Below, in pieces: positions 1 through 6,033 of a stretch of DNA of 7,402 nucleotides. The stretch is from Spirochaetae bacterium HGW-Spirochaetae-7 (GTDB lineage Bacteria > Spirochaetota > Spirochaetia > Treponematales > UBA12059): NCBI GenBank assembly GCA_002839245.1, contig PGXR01000151.1:1-7402 (forward strand), written 5' to 3'. The translations under genes and the position numbers were made by a program. The stretch's first letter is position 1, and the number at the start of each line of letters is the position of its first letter. Below the pieces are notes generated by a model. It did not search any database. It was given only the letters and a program-made list of their open reading frames with translations, and was not told the DNA's origin.

Positions 1-17
1 ATCATGGCGGTCTCCTT
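1..17 (-). promoter_or_regulatory. Ribosome binding site and start codon of a probable divergent gene running off the window
   Basis: On the minus strand the sequence reads GAGAAGGAG (12-20), six bases, then ATG at 5-3. The same nine-base ribosome binding site with the same six-base spacing precedes the SPFH gene (5123-5131), which makes a real start likely. Only the first five bases of the coding sequence are present, so the product is unknown. A loose minus-strand promoter, TTGTAA (74-79), 17 bases, TATTTT (51-56), lies upstream but inside the HAD reading frame, and I would not rely on it. If this start is real, no more than about 120 bases separate it from HAD motif I, leaving no room for a normal signal peptide on the HAD protein. 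Confidence 0.45.
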
Positions 18-29
18 CTCGAAGGATGA

Positions 30-1184
30 TCGCTTGGATTTGTAGTTTCGAAAATATGGGGTGAAATTGACGCTTACAAGGCAAGCGCTGGCTACAATCC
101 AGAGAAGCGTCCCTACGCCGTCTTCGACTGGGACAACACCATGGTCTTCCTCGACATCGAGGAGGCGACCTTCATCTATCAGTTGAAGAACCTGCGGTAC
201 GGCGCTACGCCCGAGCAGATGAACGCCGCATTGCGCAAGGACATTCCCGCATCGAATTTCATCGCCGCATACAACAACGCGGCCGGCCAAGCGCTCAATA
301 TCGACCTTGTGGCGACCGACGCGGCCGAGAGCTACGCCTGGATCTACAACAACTACAAGGGGCTCAAGGGTTCGATGCCCATCGAGGAGATCAGAAAGAG
401 TCCCCATTACATGAATTTCATAACCAAGACGCGCTATCTGTACGACGCGATAGGCGATACCTTCGACGTCTCGGTTTCGTATCCGTGGGTGCTGTACCAG
501 TTCGCCGGCATGAACGAGGCGCAGGTGCGCAAGCTCGTCTCCGAGACCGTCGAATGGCAGGCCTCGCAAGCTGTCGAAAAGGTCAAGTGGACAAGCCCCG
601 ACTCCCTGCCCGGAGTCGCCGGCGTCGTGTCGGTCAGCTGGAAGAACGGCTTGCGGCTCCTTCCTGAAATGCAGGACCTCTACCGGGCATTCCGCGAAGC
701 CGGAATCGACATCTGGATATGTACCGCATCGTTCGTAGACGTGGTAAAGGAAATATCCTCGAGTCCCCGATACGGTTACCTCAGCCCGGAGGATCGGGTA
801 ATAGGAATGGAACTGGAGCGCGACCCTGCCGGCCTAATCCAGGTCGAGTTCAGGCGCGGCTACGACCAGACCCAGGGAAAAGGCAAGACCAAGGCCATCG
901 AGCGCTTCCTCGTCTCCAAGTACGGCTACGGGCCGATCTTCGTTGCCGGCGACAGCGAGGGCGACATGAACATGATGCAGGACTTCAGCGACACCAAGCT
1001 GGTGCTGATCATCAACCGGCTCAAGGGAAAGGATATCGCCACGCTCTCGAAGCAGGCATTCGAGTCATACGGCAAGCCCGATGCTAAAGTCATACTCCAG
1101 GGCCGTAACGAGAACACCGGATTGTTCGTGCGCTCCCAGGCAAACGTGAAATTCGGAGGCAGCGAAGGCCAGGTCCTGAAGTAG
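30..1184 (+). CDS. HAD-superfamily phosphatase, secreted phosphorylcholine-phosphatase-like type; 5' end unresolved
   Basis: All four HAD phosphatase motifs are visible. Motif I, FDWDNT, is encoded at 123-140 and carries the nucleophile Asp and the acid/base Asp. Motif II is ICTASF (residues 193-198, counting from the Met codon at 141). Motif III lysines lie in QGKGKTK (245-251), and motif IV is GDSEGD (270-275), which binds Mg2+. The family hydrolyses small phosphate esters and is usually exported. The roughly 130-residue insert after motif I fits a large cap of the phosphorylcholine/phosphoserine phosphatase type. The ATG at 141 cannot be the true start because it follows motif I directly. 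The frame is open from 30, reading KIWGEIDAYK and then RPYAVFDWDNT, but has no ATG, GTG or TTG between 30 and 140, and TGA at 27-29 closes it upstream. The gene is therefore 5'-truncated, frameshifted, or cut by an assembly join. Substrate unknown; family assignment firm. Confidence 0.85.
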   Translation, partial: SLGFVVSKIWGEIDAYKASAGYNPEKRPYAVFDWDNTMVFLDIEEATFIYQLKNLRYGATPEQMNAALRKDIPASNFIAAYNNAAGQALNIDLVATDAAESYAWIYNNYKGLKGSMPIEEIRKSPHYMNFITKTRYLYDAIGDTFDVSVSYPWVLYQFAGMNEAQVRKLVSETVEWQASQAVEKVKWTSPDSLPGVAGVVSVSWKNGLRLLPEMQDLYRAFREAGIDIWICTASFVDVVKEISSSPRYGYLSPEDRVIGMELERDPAGLIQVEFRRGYDQTQGKGKTKAIERFLVSKYGYGPIFVAGDSEGDMNMMQDFSDTKLVLIINRLKGKDIATLSKQAFESYGKPDAKVILQGRNENTGLFVRSQANVKFGGSEGQVLK

Positions 1185-1209
1185 GAACCATCTGAAAACC
1201 ATCTGCCGG

Positions 1210-1236
1210 GGAGGCGCCTCTGACAAGGGCGCCTCC
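1210..1236 (+). terminator. Rho-independent-type terminator after the HAD gene
   Basis: A perfect 9-bp stem, GGAGGCGCC (1210-1218) pairing with GGCGCCTCC (1228-1236), encloses a 9-base loop. It starts 26 bases after the HAD stop codon and is followed by TTTCC. The stem is strong but the T tract is short, so efficiency is uncertain. On the minus strand the hairpin is followed by CCGGCAG, so it would terminate transcription from the facing operon less well, although it could still block it. Confidence 0.7.
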
Positions 1237-1298
1237 TTTCCGCTACCATCTGAAATCGCGGCCTTCGGGTTGCCAAGCCTTGCGATGCCCGCATCTCA

Positions 1299-1461
1299 GC
1301 CTCCGTGTCAATCCGGAGGCGTACCTGCAGATGAGGGGCTGAATCTCATCGATAATGAGCGTAGTGCCTCGAGGAACCCGTCGGGATTGCCGGGCGCCGC
1401 TTCCGCCGATGAGCTGGCATCCAGCGACAGGATATCGACCGGTTCTGTCGCGGACGGGTTC
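1299..1461 (-). other. Structured 3' untranslated region of the SPFH-ABC operon
   Basis: Just past the permease stop codon lie nested inverted repeats. GAACCCGTC (1374-1382) pairs with GACGGGTTC (1453-1461, ending in the stop codon). Inside it, GCGACAG (1424-1430) pairs with CTGTCGC (1445-1451) around a 14-base loop. Farther downstream on the minus strand are CTCAT/ATGAG (1345-1359) and a 7-bp hairpin, GCCTCCG (1299-1305) with CGGAGGC (1314-1320). None is followed by a T tract in the minus direction, so this is not a classical intrinsic terminator. It could be a 3' stabiliser, a Rho-dependent end, or several weak hairpins. No convincing gene is seen in 1185-1460. Confidence 0.4.
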
Positions 1462-3158
1462 TACCCCTCCATCACGGCTACCCGCTTCTCAGCGTAGCGC
1501 GGGTAGGCGGCGAGCAACGCCGCGAATGCCCCTGCGGGCACGGCGCCGAACCACAACGCGAAGGCTCCCGGCCCCAGCGAGAACCTGAACGACAGCCAGC
1601 CCGAGCCGCCGAGCAGGGCCATCGCCCCCAGCATGGCGATGACGGCGTTGGGGTTCTGCTTCATCGCAGCTATCGGATTGTCCCATGACAGGCGGGGGTT
1701 GGCGGTGTCGAGCCAGAGTCCCAGCATATTGAACAGCGACGATAGCGACAGCGCGACCGCTCCGCCGGAAAGGACGGCTCCAGCTCCGAGCCGCATCGCA
1801 ACCGCGACCAGGCCGACGCCGATGGCGCTGCCGAAAAAGCCGAAGGCAAGCGCGTGGCCCAGCTTGGCCATCATGTACGAGCTCGGCTTTACCGGAAGGC
1901 TCTTCATGAACGGGAGGGCCTTGGCGTCACGCGACACGGCCGTGCAGGCGATGCTCGTACCCGAGCCCAGGAACGCTCCCGCCAGCCCCGCGATCACGGC
2001 GCCGAGCCCTCCGTCGAACAACGCCCGGAGACCCGCAAGGTCGGGATCAGAGAACAGCGTGTCCTTCTGCACGACGAACATGATGCCGAAGATTACCGGC
2101 ATCAATATGATTATGAATGGCCCGTTAAGCAGGTACATGGGTTCGCGGTTCATCATGTCGAACTCCCGCTTGACCAGGGCAAGGAACGGGTTGCCGGCAC
2201 GGATCCGCCTGGCTATGAAGGCGCCCGCGCCTGAACGGCTCAGCTTCCTGACGTGCGACTCGTTGAAGCCTACGAGGCTCCTCGCGTACGCCCCGGACAG
2301 GAAGAAGGCGGCGAGCGCCGGGCCGATCGCGCATGCCGCGACCAGTTCGAGCATGGCTACCAGCGCGCCCGGCGACACCGGGTCCGACATCGCCCGCCAG
2401 GCGAGCAATGCTGGCGGATATGCCTGCCCTATCCTCGACACGAGGGAATCGGGTCCGGCGGCCGCCGAGGCGCGGGCGGCGGGATCGGCTACGGGCGGCA
2501 TCATCTTCTGGAAGTACAGGTTGAACGCGAGTCCGAAAACGAGGCCGAGCACTCCGGCGATTATCATGATGGTCCTCTTGTTCTTGAGGAACCTTGAGAG
2601 CGACAGAAGCGGTATCTGGATCATGTAGCAGGCTGCCAGGGCGGGCAGCGGCAGGAGAAGTGCCGCGAGCGTACCCCACAGGTAGAACAGCGGGTTCGGC
2701 CCTTCTTTCAACCCGAAAATGACCATCGCTGTCGTCATGAAGAACAGCGAGAATGCCGCCTCCGAGATATAGACCGCCACGAACTTCGCGGCGAACAGCG
2801 CGCGCGGCTGGATGGGCATAGAAAGGAGCTGGAGCTCCATGTCGTTCAGGAAGTAGGTCGACAGCGCCGTCATGAAACCGACGACGAGGGTCAGCATGGT
2901 CGCCATCACCGCGGCGTTAAGTACGAGCAAGCCCTGCAAGCCGATCATCGAAAGGCCCTGGTACAGGTTCAGGTTCAGCATGACGAACAGGTACGCGAAG
3001 TTGCCGACCGCGAGGATGGCAAGCGCGCCGACGCCGACCGCTTTCAATGCCGGTTTAAGCCCGGGCCTGGAACCCGCGATCGTACCCGGCGACTTCTTGC
3101 CTGGCAAATTGTAGAAGCTCTTCACGTAGAGCTTAACGAGGCTCCAGAAGACGCTCAT
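1461..3158 (-). CDS. ABC-2-type transporter permease, large 12-TM form
   Basis: This is a 565-residue integral inner-membrane protein, the transmembrane partner of the ATPase encoded immediately upstream. By eye there are about 12 hydrophobic segments, near residues 40-62, 72-100, 122-150, 157-183, 195-215, 265-290, 345-362, 385-405, 432-455, 462-482, 505-525 and 532-552. It looks like two homologous six-TM halves in one chain, about twice the length of ordinary ABC-2 permeases. Signature stretches are NDMELQLLSMPIQP (105-118), KSLPVKP (419-425) and the LD...NPRLSWDNPIAAMKQN block (483-502). These resemble the family of large putative ABC permeases classed as ABC_tran_2. The start at 3158 has GGAGG at 3166-3170 and overlaps the ATPase stop as ATGA, so translation is probably coupled; the in-frame extension further upstream is only ATPase coding sequence in another frame. 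It probably exports or extracts a lipid, peptide or drug, but the substrate cannot be read from sequence. Confidence 0.88.
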   Translation of the reverse strand: MSVFWSLVKLYVKSFYNLPGKKSPGTIAGSRPGLKPALKAVGVGALAILAVGNFAYLFVMLNLNLYQGLSMIGLQGLLVLNAAVMATMLTLVVGFMTALSTYFLNDMELQLLSMPIQPRALFAAKFVAVYISEAAFSLFFMTTAMVIFGLKEGPNPLFYLWGTLAALLLPLPALAACYMIQIPLLSLSRFLKNKRTIMIIAGVLGLVFGLAFNLYFQKMMPPVADPAARASAAAGPDSLVSRIGQAYPPALLAWRAMSDPVSPGALVAMLELVAACAIGPALAAFFLSGAYARSLVGFNESHVRKLSRSGAGAFIARRIRAGNPFLALVKREFDMMNREPMYLLNGPFIIILMPVIFGIMFVVQKDTLFSDPDLAGLRALFDGGLGAVIAGLAGAFLGSGTSIACTAVSRDAKALPFMKSLPVKPSSYMMAKLGHALAFGFFGSAIGVGLVAVAMRLGAGAVLSGGAVALSLSSLFNMLGLWLDTANPRLSWDNPIAAMKQNPNAVIAMLGAMALLGGSGWLSFRFSLGPGAFALWFGAVPAGAFAALLAAYPRYAEKRVAVMEG

Positions 3159-3898
3159 GCCCCGGCCTCCGCTTGCTCGTCGACCAGCTCGAGGAAAAGG
3201 CTCTCGAGCGATCCGTCGGCGCCTTGCATCTCCTTGAGTTCCTCGAGGGTGCCGGTAAAGACGATTCTTCCTTTGTTGATGATTGAAAGCCTGTCGCACA
3301 GCTTCTCCGCCACCTCCATCACGTGCGTCGAGAAGAAGACCGTCTTGCCTGCGGCAGCACGGCTACGCATCGTTTCCTTGAGGGCGAACGCCGCCCTGGG
3401 GTCGAGGCCGACCATTGGTTCGTCGAGCACCCAGTTCTGCGGGTCGGGTAGCAGGCTCGCTACTACCAGGAGCTTCTGCTTCATGCCGTGGGAGAAACTG
3501 CCGATGCTGCCCCCGAGAGCATCCTTGATGTCGAAGAGCGACGCGTATTCGGCGACGCGCGCCTGCCTGGTCGCTGTATCGACGCCGTAGATGTCCCCGA
3601 CGAAGTTGAGGTACTCGGAAGCCTTGAGCCGGGCAAACAGCTCCGGGTTGTCGGTGACGTAGCCGATACGGCGCTTGGCTCCAAGCGGGTCTGCGGCGAT
3701 GTCGATGCCATCCACCCTGGCCGTGCCGGAGTCGGCACACAGGACCCCGATCAGGACCTTGATGGTCGTCGTCTTGCCCGCGCCGTTAGGACCGAGGAAT
3801 CCGAAGATCTCGCCGTCTTTTACTGTAATGGACAGGTCGTCGACGGCCTTGACCGCACTCTTTGCGTATGTCTTTGAAATCCCGCTCAACTCCAGCAT
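3155..3898 (-). CDS. ABC transporter ATP-binding protein
   Basis: This 247-residue cytoplasmic ATPase drives the adjacent permease. Visible motifs are Walker A GPNGAGKT (36-43), signature FSHGMKQ (135-141), a variant of LSGGQ typical of ABC-2 exporters, Walker B WVLDEP (156-161, catalytic Glu160), D-loop GLDP (164-167) and switch His192 in STH. The Q-loop region reads GYVTDNPELF (79-88) with no Gln, a variation common in this exporter subgroup. The start at 3898 is chosen because AAAGGAG (3905-3911) sits six bases upstream and the protein begins MLELSGISKTY, the usual N-terminus; longer versions would run into the preceding gene. The gap to the upstream regulator stop codon is one base (TGACATG), and the 3' end overlaps the permease start by four bases. 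One ATPase with one double-length permease could form a homodimeric exporter; that stoichiometry is inference. Confidence 0.95.
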   Translation of the reverse strand: MLELSGISKTYAKSAVKAVDDLSITVKDGEIFGFLGPNGAGKTTTIKVLIGVLCADSGTARVDGIDIAADPLGAKRRIGYVTDNPELFARLKASEYLNFVGDIYGVDTATRQARVAEYASLFDIKDALGGSIGSFSHGMKQKLLVVASLLPDPQNWVLDEPMVGLDPRAAFALKETMRSRAAAGKTVFFSTHVMEVAEKLCDRLSIINKGRIVFTGTLEELKEMQGADGSLESLFLELVDEQAEAGA

Positions 3899-3899
3899 G

Positions 3900-4073
3900 T
3901 CATTCTCCTTTCGGCCCTTTTTTTCGCTGCCTGACACACTCGGAAAGCAGGTACTCAATCTGGCCATTGATCGACCGGAACTCGTCCTCGGACCAGGCCG
4001 CGAGCTCGCGCCACAGCGTGGGAGAAAGCCGCAGCAGCAGCTGTTTCTTGTCAGTCTCCTTGCCTGCGGCCAT
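3900..4073 (-). CDS. Arc-type ribbon-helix-helix DNA-binding protein, probable operon regulator
   Basis: This is a 57-residue protein with the layout of phage Arc repressor. A basic N-terminus is followed by a beta strand QLLLRLS (11-17), helix A about 18-31 with WRELAAWSEDE, the turn RSINGQIEYLL (33-43, matching the Arc RSVNSEIY region) and a basic tail. RHH proteins dimerise and insert the strand pair into the major groove, usually binding short repeats in tandem. The start at 4073 gives the intact fold and lies 14 bases after the SPFH stop. Its ribosome binding site is an unbroken run of eight Gs (4076-4083). Co-transcription with SPFH and the ABC genes, together with phased repeats at the operon promoter, suggests autorepression. 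No toxin partner is seen, so an antitoxin role is less likely. Confidence 0.85.
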   Translation of the reverse strand: MAAGKETDKKQLLLRLSPTLWRELAAWSEDEFRSINGQIEYLLSECVRQRKKGPKGE

Positions 4074-4075
4074 CG

Positions 4076-4083
4076 CCCCCCCC
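4076..4083 (-). repeat. G8 homopolymer forming the regulator's ribosome binding site
   Basis: Eight consecutive Cs on the plus strand give eight Gs on the minus strand, two bases before the ATG of the RHH gene and four bases after the SPFH stop codon. It is the only Shine-Dalgarno-like sequence for that gene. Mononucleotide runs of this length are prone to slippage, and a change here would alter spacing or strength of the ribosome binding site without touching either reading frame. Whether it varies in the population is not known. Confidence 0.55.
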
Positions 4084-4087
4084 GCCG

Positions 4088-5116
4088 TCAGTAGATGGAC
4101 CCGGAATTGAACACCGGCGAGACGTCCTTGTTCGAGCACAGGACGACGAGCAGGTTGCTCACCATGGCCGCTTTCCGCTCCTCGTCGAGCTCGACGATGT
4201 TGTTGGCGCTCAGCTTGGCCAGCGCCATTTCCACCATGCCTACCGCGCCTTCGACGATCATCTGCCTGGCGGCGATGATGGCGGAAGCCTGCTGGCGCTG
4301 GAGCATCGCCGCCGCAATCTCGGGAGCGTACGACAGGTGCGTGATACGCGCCTCCAGGATCTCGATGCCTGCGACGGCGGCCTTGAGCTGGATCTCTTCC
4401 TTGAGGCGCTGCGCCACTTCCTGGCTCGAGCCGCGCAGGGAGGTCTCCCCCTCTTCGTCGGGCAAGTCGTACGGATACAATCTGACGATATTGCGCAGCG
4501 CGGAGTCGCACTGGATTGACAGGTATTCCGTGTAGTTGTCGACATTGAACACGGCTTTCGTCGGGTTGACGATCTTCCAGATGACCACGATGCCGATGAC
4601 GATGGGGTTTCCCAAGGCATCGTTGATCTTCTGCCTGTCGTTGTTGAGGGTCATCGCCTTGAGGGAAATAGTCCGGGCCGGAGCCTTGCCTCCCGCGATC
4701 CCGGCCGCTCGACCGACGGCTGCGGTCTTGTCACCCACCGAGGCTGAAGACAGATCGACCGTCCCTGCGGGGCGCACCGCCGCCGCGAACGGGTTGACGA
4801 AGTACATGCCGGCGATCCTCAGGCATCCGTGGTACTTGCCGAAAAGCGTGAAAACGATAGCCTCGTTCGGCTTGAGCACCTTTATTCCCGCGAATCCCAG
4901 CGGGCTGAGGATGCATAGATACGCCAATCCGCCGACGAGACCCGCGATCCGGATCGGTGTCACTCCATCTCCGTCCATGGCGATGGCGCAGGCCAGCACC
5001 AGTCCGGCCGCGCCGAGCGAAAGCAGAAGGTTCAGGACCAGCGCCGCCAGGCCCCCGGTGTGCCAGGGAGAGCGCTCCGTTTCACCTGGGATCTCGGATG
5101 ATACGACAGTAGCCAT
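4088..5116 (-). CDS. SPFH/band-7 (stomatin-prohibitin-flotillin) domain membrane protein
   Basis: A 342-residue protein. A short polar N-terminus is followed by two hydrophobic segments (about 22-46 and 55-75) that anchor it. The SPFH domain (about 77-265) opens with IKVLKPNEAIVFTLFGKYHG (78-97), and GMYFVNPF (103-110) and SLKAMTLNNDRQ (151-162) follow. The C-terminal part is helical, with AAAMLQRQQASAIIAARQ (268-285), the usual oligomerising segment. SPFH proteins form large rings or cages at membranes and act as scaffolds or protease partners in stress; they are not enzymes themselves. The start at 5116 has AAGGAG (5123-5128) six bases upstream. It is the first gene of a four-gene operon with the RHH regulator and ABC exporter, suggesting a role in membrane homeostasis or export. 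Whether it contacts the exporter is inference. Confidence 0.9.
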   Translation of the reverse strand: MATVVSSEIPGETERSPWHTGGLAALVLNLLLSLGAAGLVLACAIAMDGDGVTPIRIAGLVGGLAYLCILSPLGFAGIKVLKPNEAIVFTLFGKYHGCLRIAGMYFVNPFAAAVRPAGTVDLSSASVGDKTAAVGRAAGIAGGKAPARTISLKAMTLNNDRQKINDALGNPIVIGIVVIWKIVNPTKAVFNVDNYTEYLSIQCDSALRNIVRLYPYDLPDEEGETSLRGSSQEVAQRLKEEIQLKAAVAGIEILEARITHLSYAPEIAAAMLQRQQASAIIAARQMIVEGAVGMVEMALAKLSANNIVELDEERKAAMVSNLLVVLCSNKDVSPVFNSGSIY

Positions 5117-5161
5117 TGAATTCTCCTTCTCGCGAGCGTCGTTCCGTCGAACGTCGTTTGC

Positions 5162-5194
5162 GATATCATAATGATATCATATTGATAATACCAT
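5162..5194 (-). promoter_or_regulatory. Putative operator: 17-bp palindrome and 11-bp phased repeats over the transcription start
   Basis: Bases 5162-5178 are a perfect palindrome, GATATCAT, a central base, ATGATATC. The same bases also form a tandem array at 11-bp spacing: GATATCATAAT (5162-5172), GATATCATATT (5173-5183) and a weaker third unit GATAATACCAT (5184-5194). One helical turn between units is the arrangement expected for cooperative binding by ribbon-helix-helix dimers. The array covers the -10 box and the expected start (about 5178), so bound protein would block transcription. The likely ligand is the Arc-type protein encoded in the same operon. Confidence 0.6.
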
Positions 5195-5212
5195 CATTCT
5201 GGTAAAATTCAA
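5185..5212 (-). promoter_or_regulatory. Sigma-70-type promoter of the SPFH-RHH-ABC operon
   Basis: On the minus strand, TTGAAT (5207-5212) is separated by 16 bases from TATTAT (5185-5190), matching the consensus at 4 of 6 and 5 of 6 positions. The predicted start is near 5178, giving a leader of about 60 bases before the ATG at 5116. The -35 box overlaps the nudC stop codon (5209-5211). The AT-rich stretch stands out sharply from its GC-rich surroundings. Confidence 0.65.
5189..5204. promoter_or_regulatory. Second inverted repeat within the promoter spacer
   Basis: TACCA (5189-5193), six bases, then TGGTA (5200-5204) forms a symmetric site in the spacer between -35 and -10. It differs in sequence from the GATATCAT repeats, so if functional it would serve a different regulator. 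It is short enough to arise by chance. Confidence 0.3.
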
Positions 5213-6033
5213 GTACTTCGAATGTTTTTCGGGACCGGCCCTTGCCGGGTACCGGCCGCTTCGATACCGGAAAAGGCGGCGTCTATCAGCCGCCGCGACA
5301 GGCTCCCGTGCATCGGGATCGGCGGATGGTCGTCGGGGCCGAACCAGCCTGCCTCGGCTATCTCTACGCCGTCCGGCGCCAGCTCTCCCGATTTCCATTC
5401 CGCCGCGAAGCCGACCATCAGCTGGTCGGGGAAGGGCCATGGTTGGGATCCCAGATAGTCCCCCGGCTCGACCTCAACCGAGACTTCCTCGCGCACCTCG
5501 CGCCGTATGCAGCCCTCGAAGGTCTCCCCCGGCTCAACGAAGCCGGCCAGTATGCTCCAGGTGCCGGCCTTGTTCGCCGCGTTGCGCGCGAGGAGTATCC
5601 GGTCGCCTTTCCTGACGACGGCGAGCACCGCCGGGGACAGGCGCGGAAACGACAGGGCGCCGCAGGCCGGGCATTGCCTGGCCTGCTCGTCCGCCTTGTC
5701 GCCGTTTGGCGCTCCGCAGCGGCCGCAGAACCGCGTCGAGGTCCGCCAGTTGACGAAGGCAATCGCGCGCGCGGCTCCGAGCCACTCGGCCTCGGGCAAG
5801 GCTCCGATGACGCCGCGGAACGGCAACCATTCCCAGCCGGCCGGCGCATCGACGCCCGCGGGATACGCTTCGGCCGCGGACCCGTCGGCGAACGTCAGCC
5901 GCTCGGCCGGTTCCCCCAAGGCATCAAGCCGCAGCCCGGCCGAGTCGAGCGCGAGGGTATCATGACCGGCTGCCCCGCCCCGCCGGACGAGGATCTCCCC
6001 GCCGCGGAAGCAGAATCGGTGCGAACCGCTCAT
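5209..6033 (-). CDS. nudC: NudC-type NADH pyrophosphatase / RNA decapping Nudix hydrolase
   Basis: A 274-residue protein of normal NudC length. NudC cleaves NAD(H) to NMN(H) and AMP and removes NAD caps from RNA in the cytoplasm. The order is typical: a variable N-terminal domain; a zinc ribbon with Cys103, Cys106, Cys121 and Cys124 (CGRCG...CPACG); and the Nudix domain with its box at 164-186 (G164, E170, RE 178-179, EE 182-183). The NudC-specific SQPWPFP motif lies at 196-202. Two small departures are visible: the near-terminal Gly of the Nudix box is Ser185, and SQPWPFP is followed by DQ rather than the usual xS. The start at 6033 is set by an ATGA overlap with the upstream 103-residue gene and by alignment of the first domain; GGAGAGG (6047-6053) is rather far, consistent with coupled translation. 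No clear terminator follows the gene. Confidence 0.93.
   Translation of the reverse strand: MSGSHRFCFRGGEILVRRGGAAGHDTLALDSAGLRLDALGEPAERLTFADGSAAEAYPAGVDAPAGWEWLPFRGVIGALPEAEWLGAARAIAFVNWRTSTRFCGRCGAPNGDKADEQARQCPACGALSFPRLSPAVLAVVRKGDRILLARNAANKAGTWSILAGFVEPGETFEGCIRREVREEVSVEVEPGDYLGSQPWPFPDQLMVGFAAEWKSGELAPDGVEIAEAGWFGPDDHPPIPMHGSLSRRLIDAAFSGIEAAGTRQGPVPKNIRST

Noticed and set aside
1187..1252. Three copies of ACCATCTG (1187, 1198, 1245) flanking the HAD terminator
   Set aside because: The units are only eight bases, irregularly spaced and without dyad symmetry. They may be chance or slippage residue and are too weak to call a functional repeat.
926..1294. Minus-strand open frame across the HAD 3' end
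   Set aside because: It overlaps HAD motif IV coding sequence and the terminator hairpin and shows no domain.
1633..2628. Long plus-strand open frame opposite the permease gene
   Set aside because: It is antisense to a clear 12-TM permease, has a Ser/Ala/Pro/Arg-rich composition without domains, and lacks a ribosome binding site. It is a product of the high GC content.
3159..3299. N-terminal extension of the permease
   Set aside because: The extra 47 residues are Arg-rich and lie inside the ATPase gene. The ATG at 3158 has GGAGG seven bases upstream and an ATGA overlap.
3900..4073. Toxin-antitoxin module based on the RHH protein
   Set aside because: RHH proteins are often antitoxins, but both neighbours are identifiable (SPFH and ABC ATPase) and no small toxin gene is present.
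4074..4511. Longer version of the RHH protein reaching into the SPFH gene
   Set aside because: The extra residues are Arg/Gly/Ala-rich noise in the SPFH gene's alternate frame. Only the last 57 residues form the Arc fold.
5177..5440. Minus-strand open frame overlapping the nudC 3' end and the SPFH promoter
   Set aside because: It is Arg-rich, out of frame with nudC, and crosses the promoter and part of the operator. It has no plausible start.
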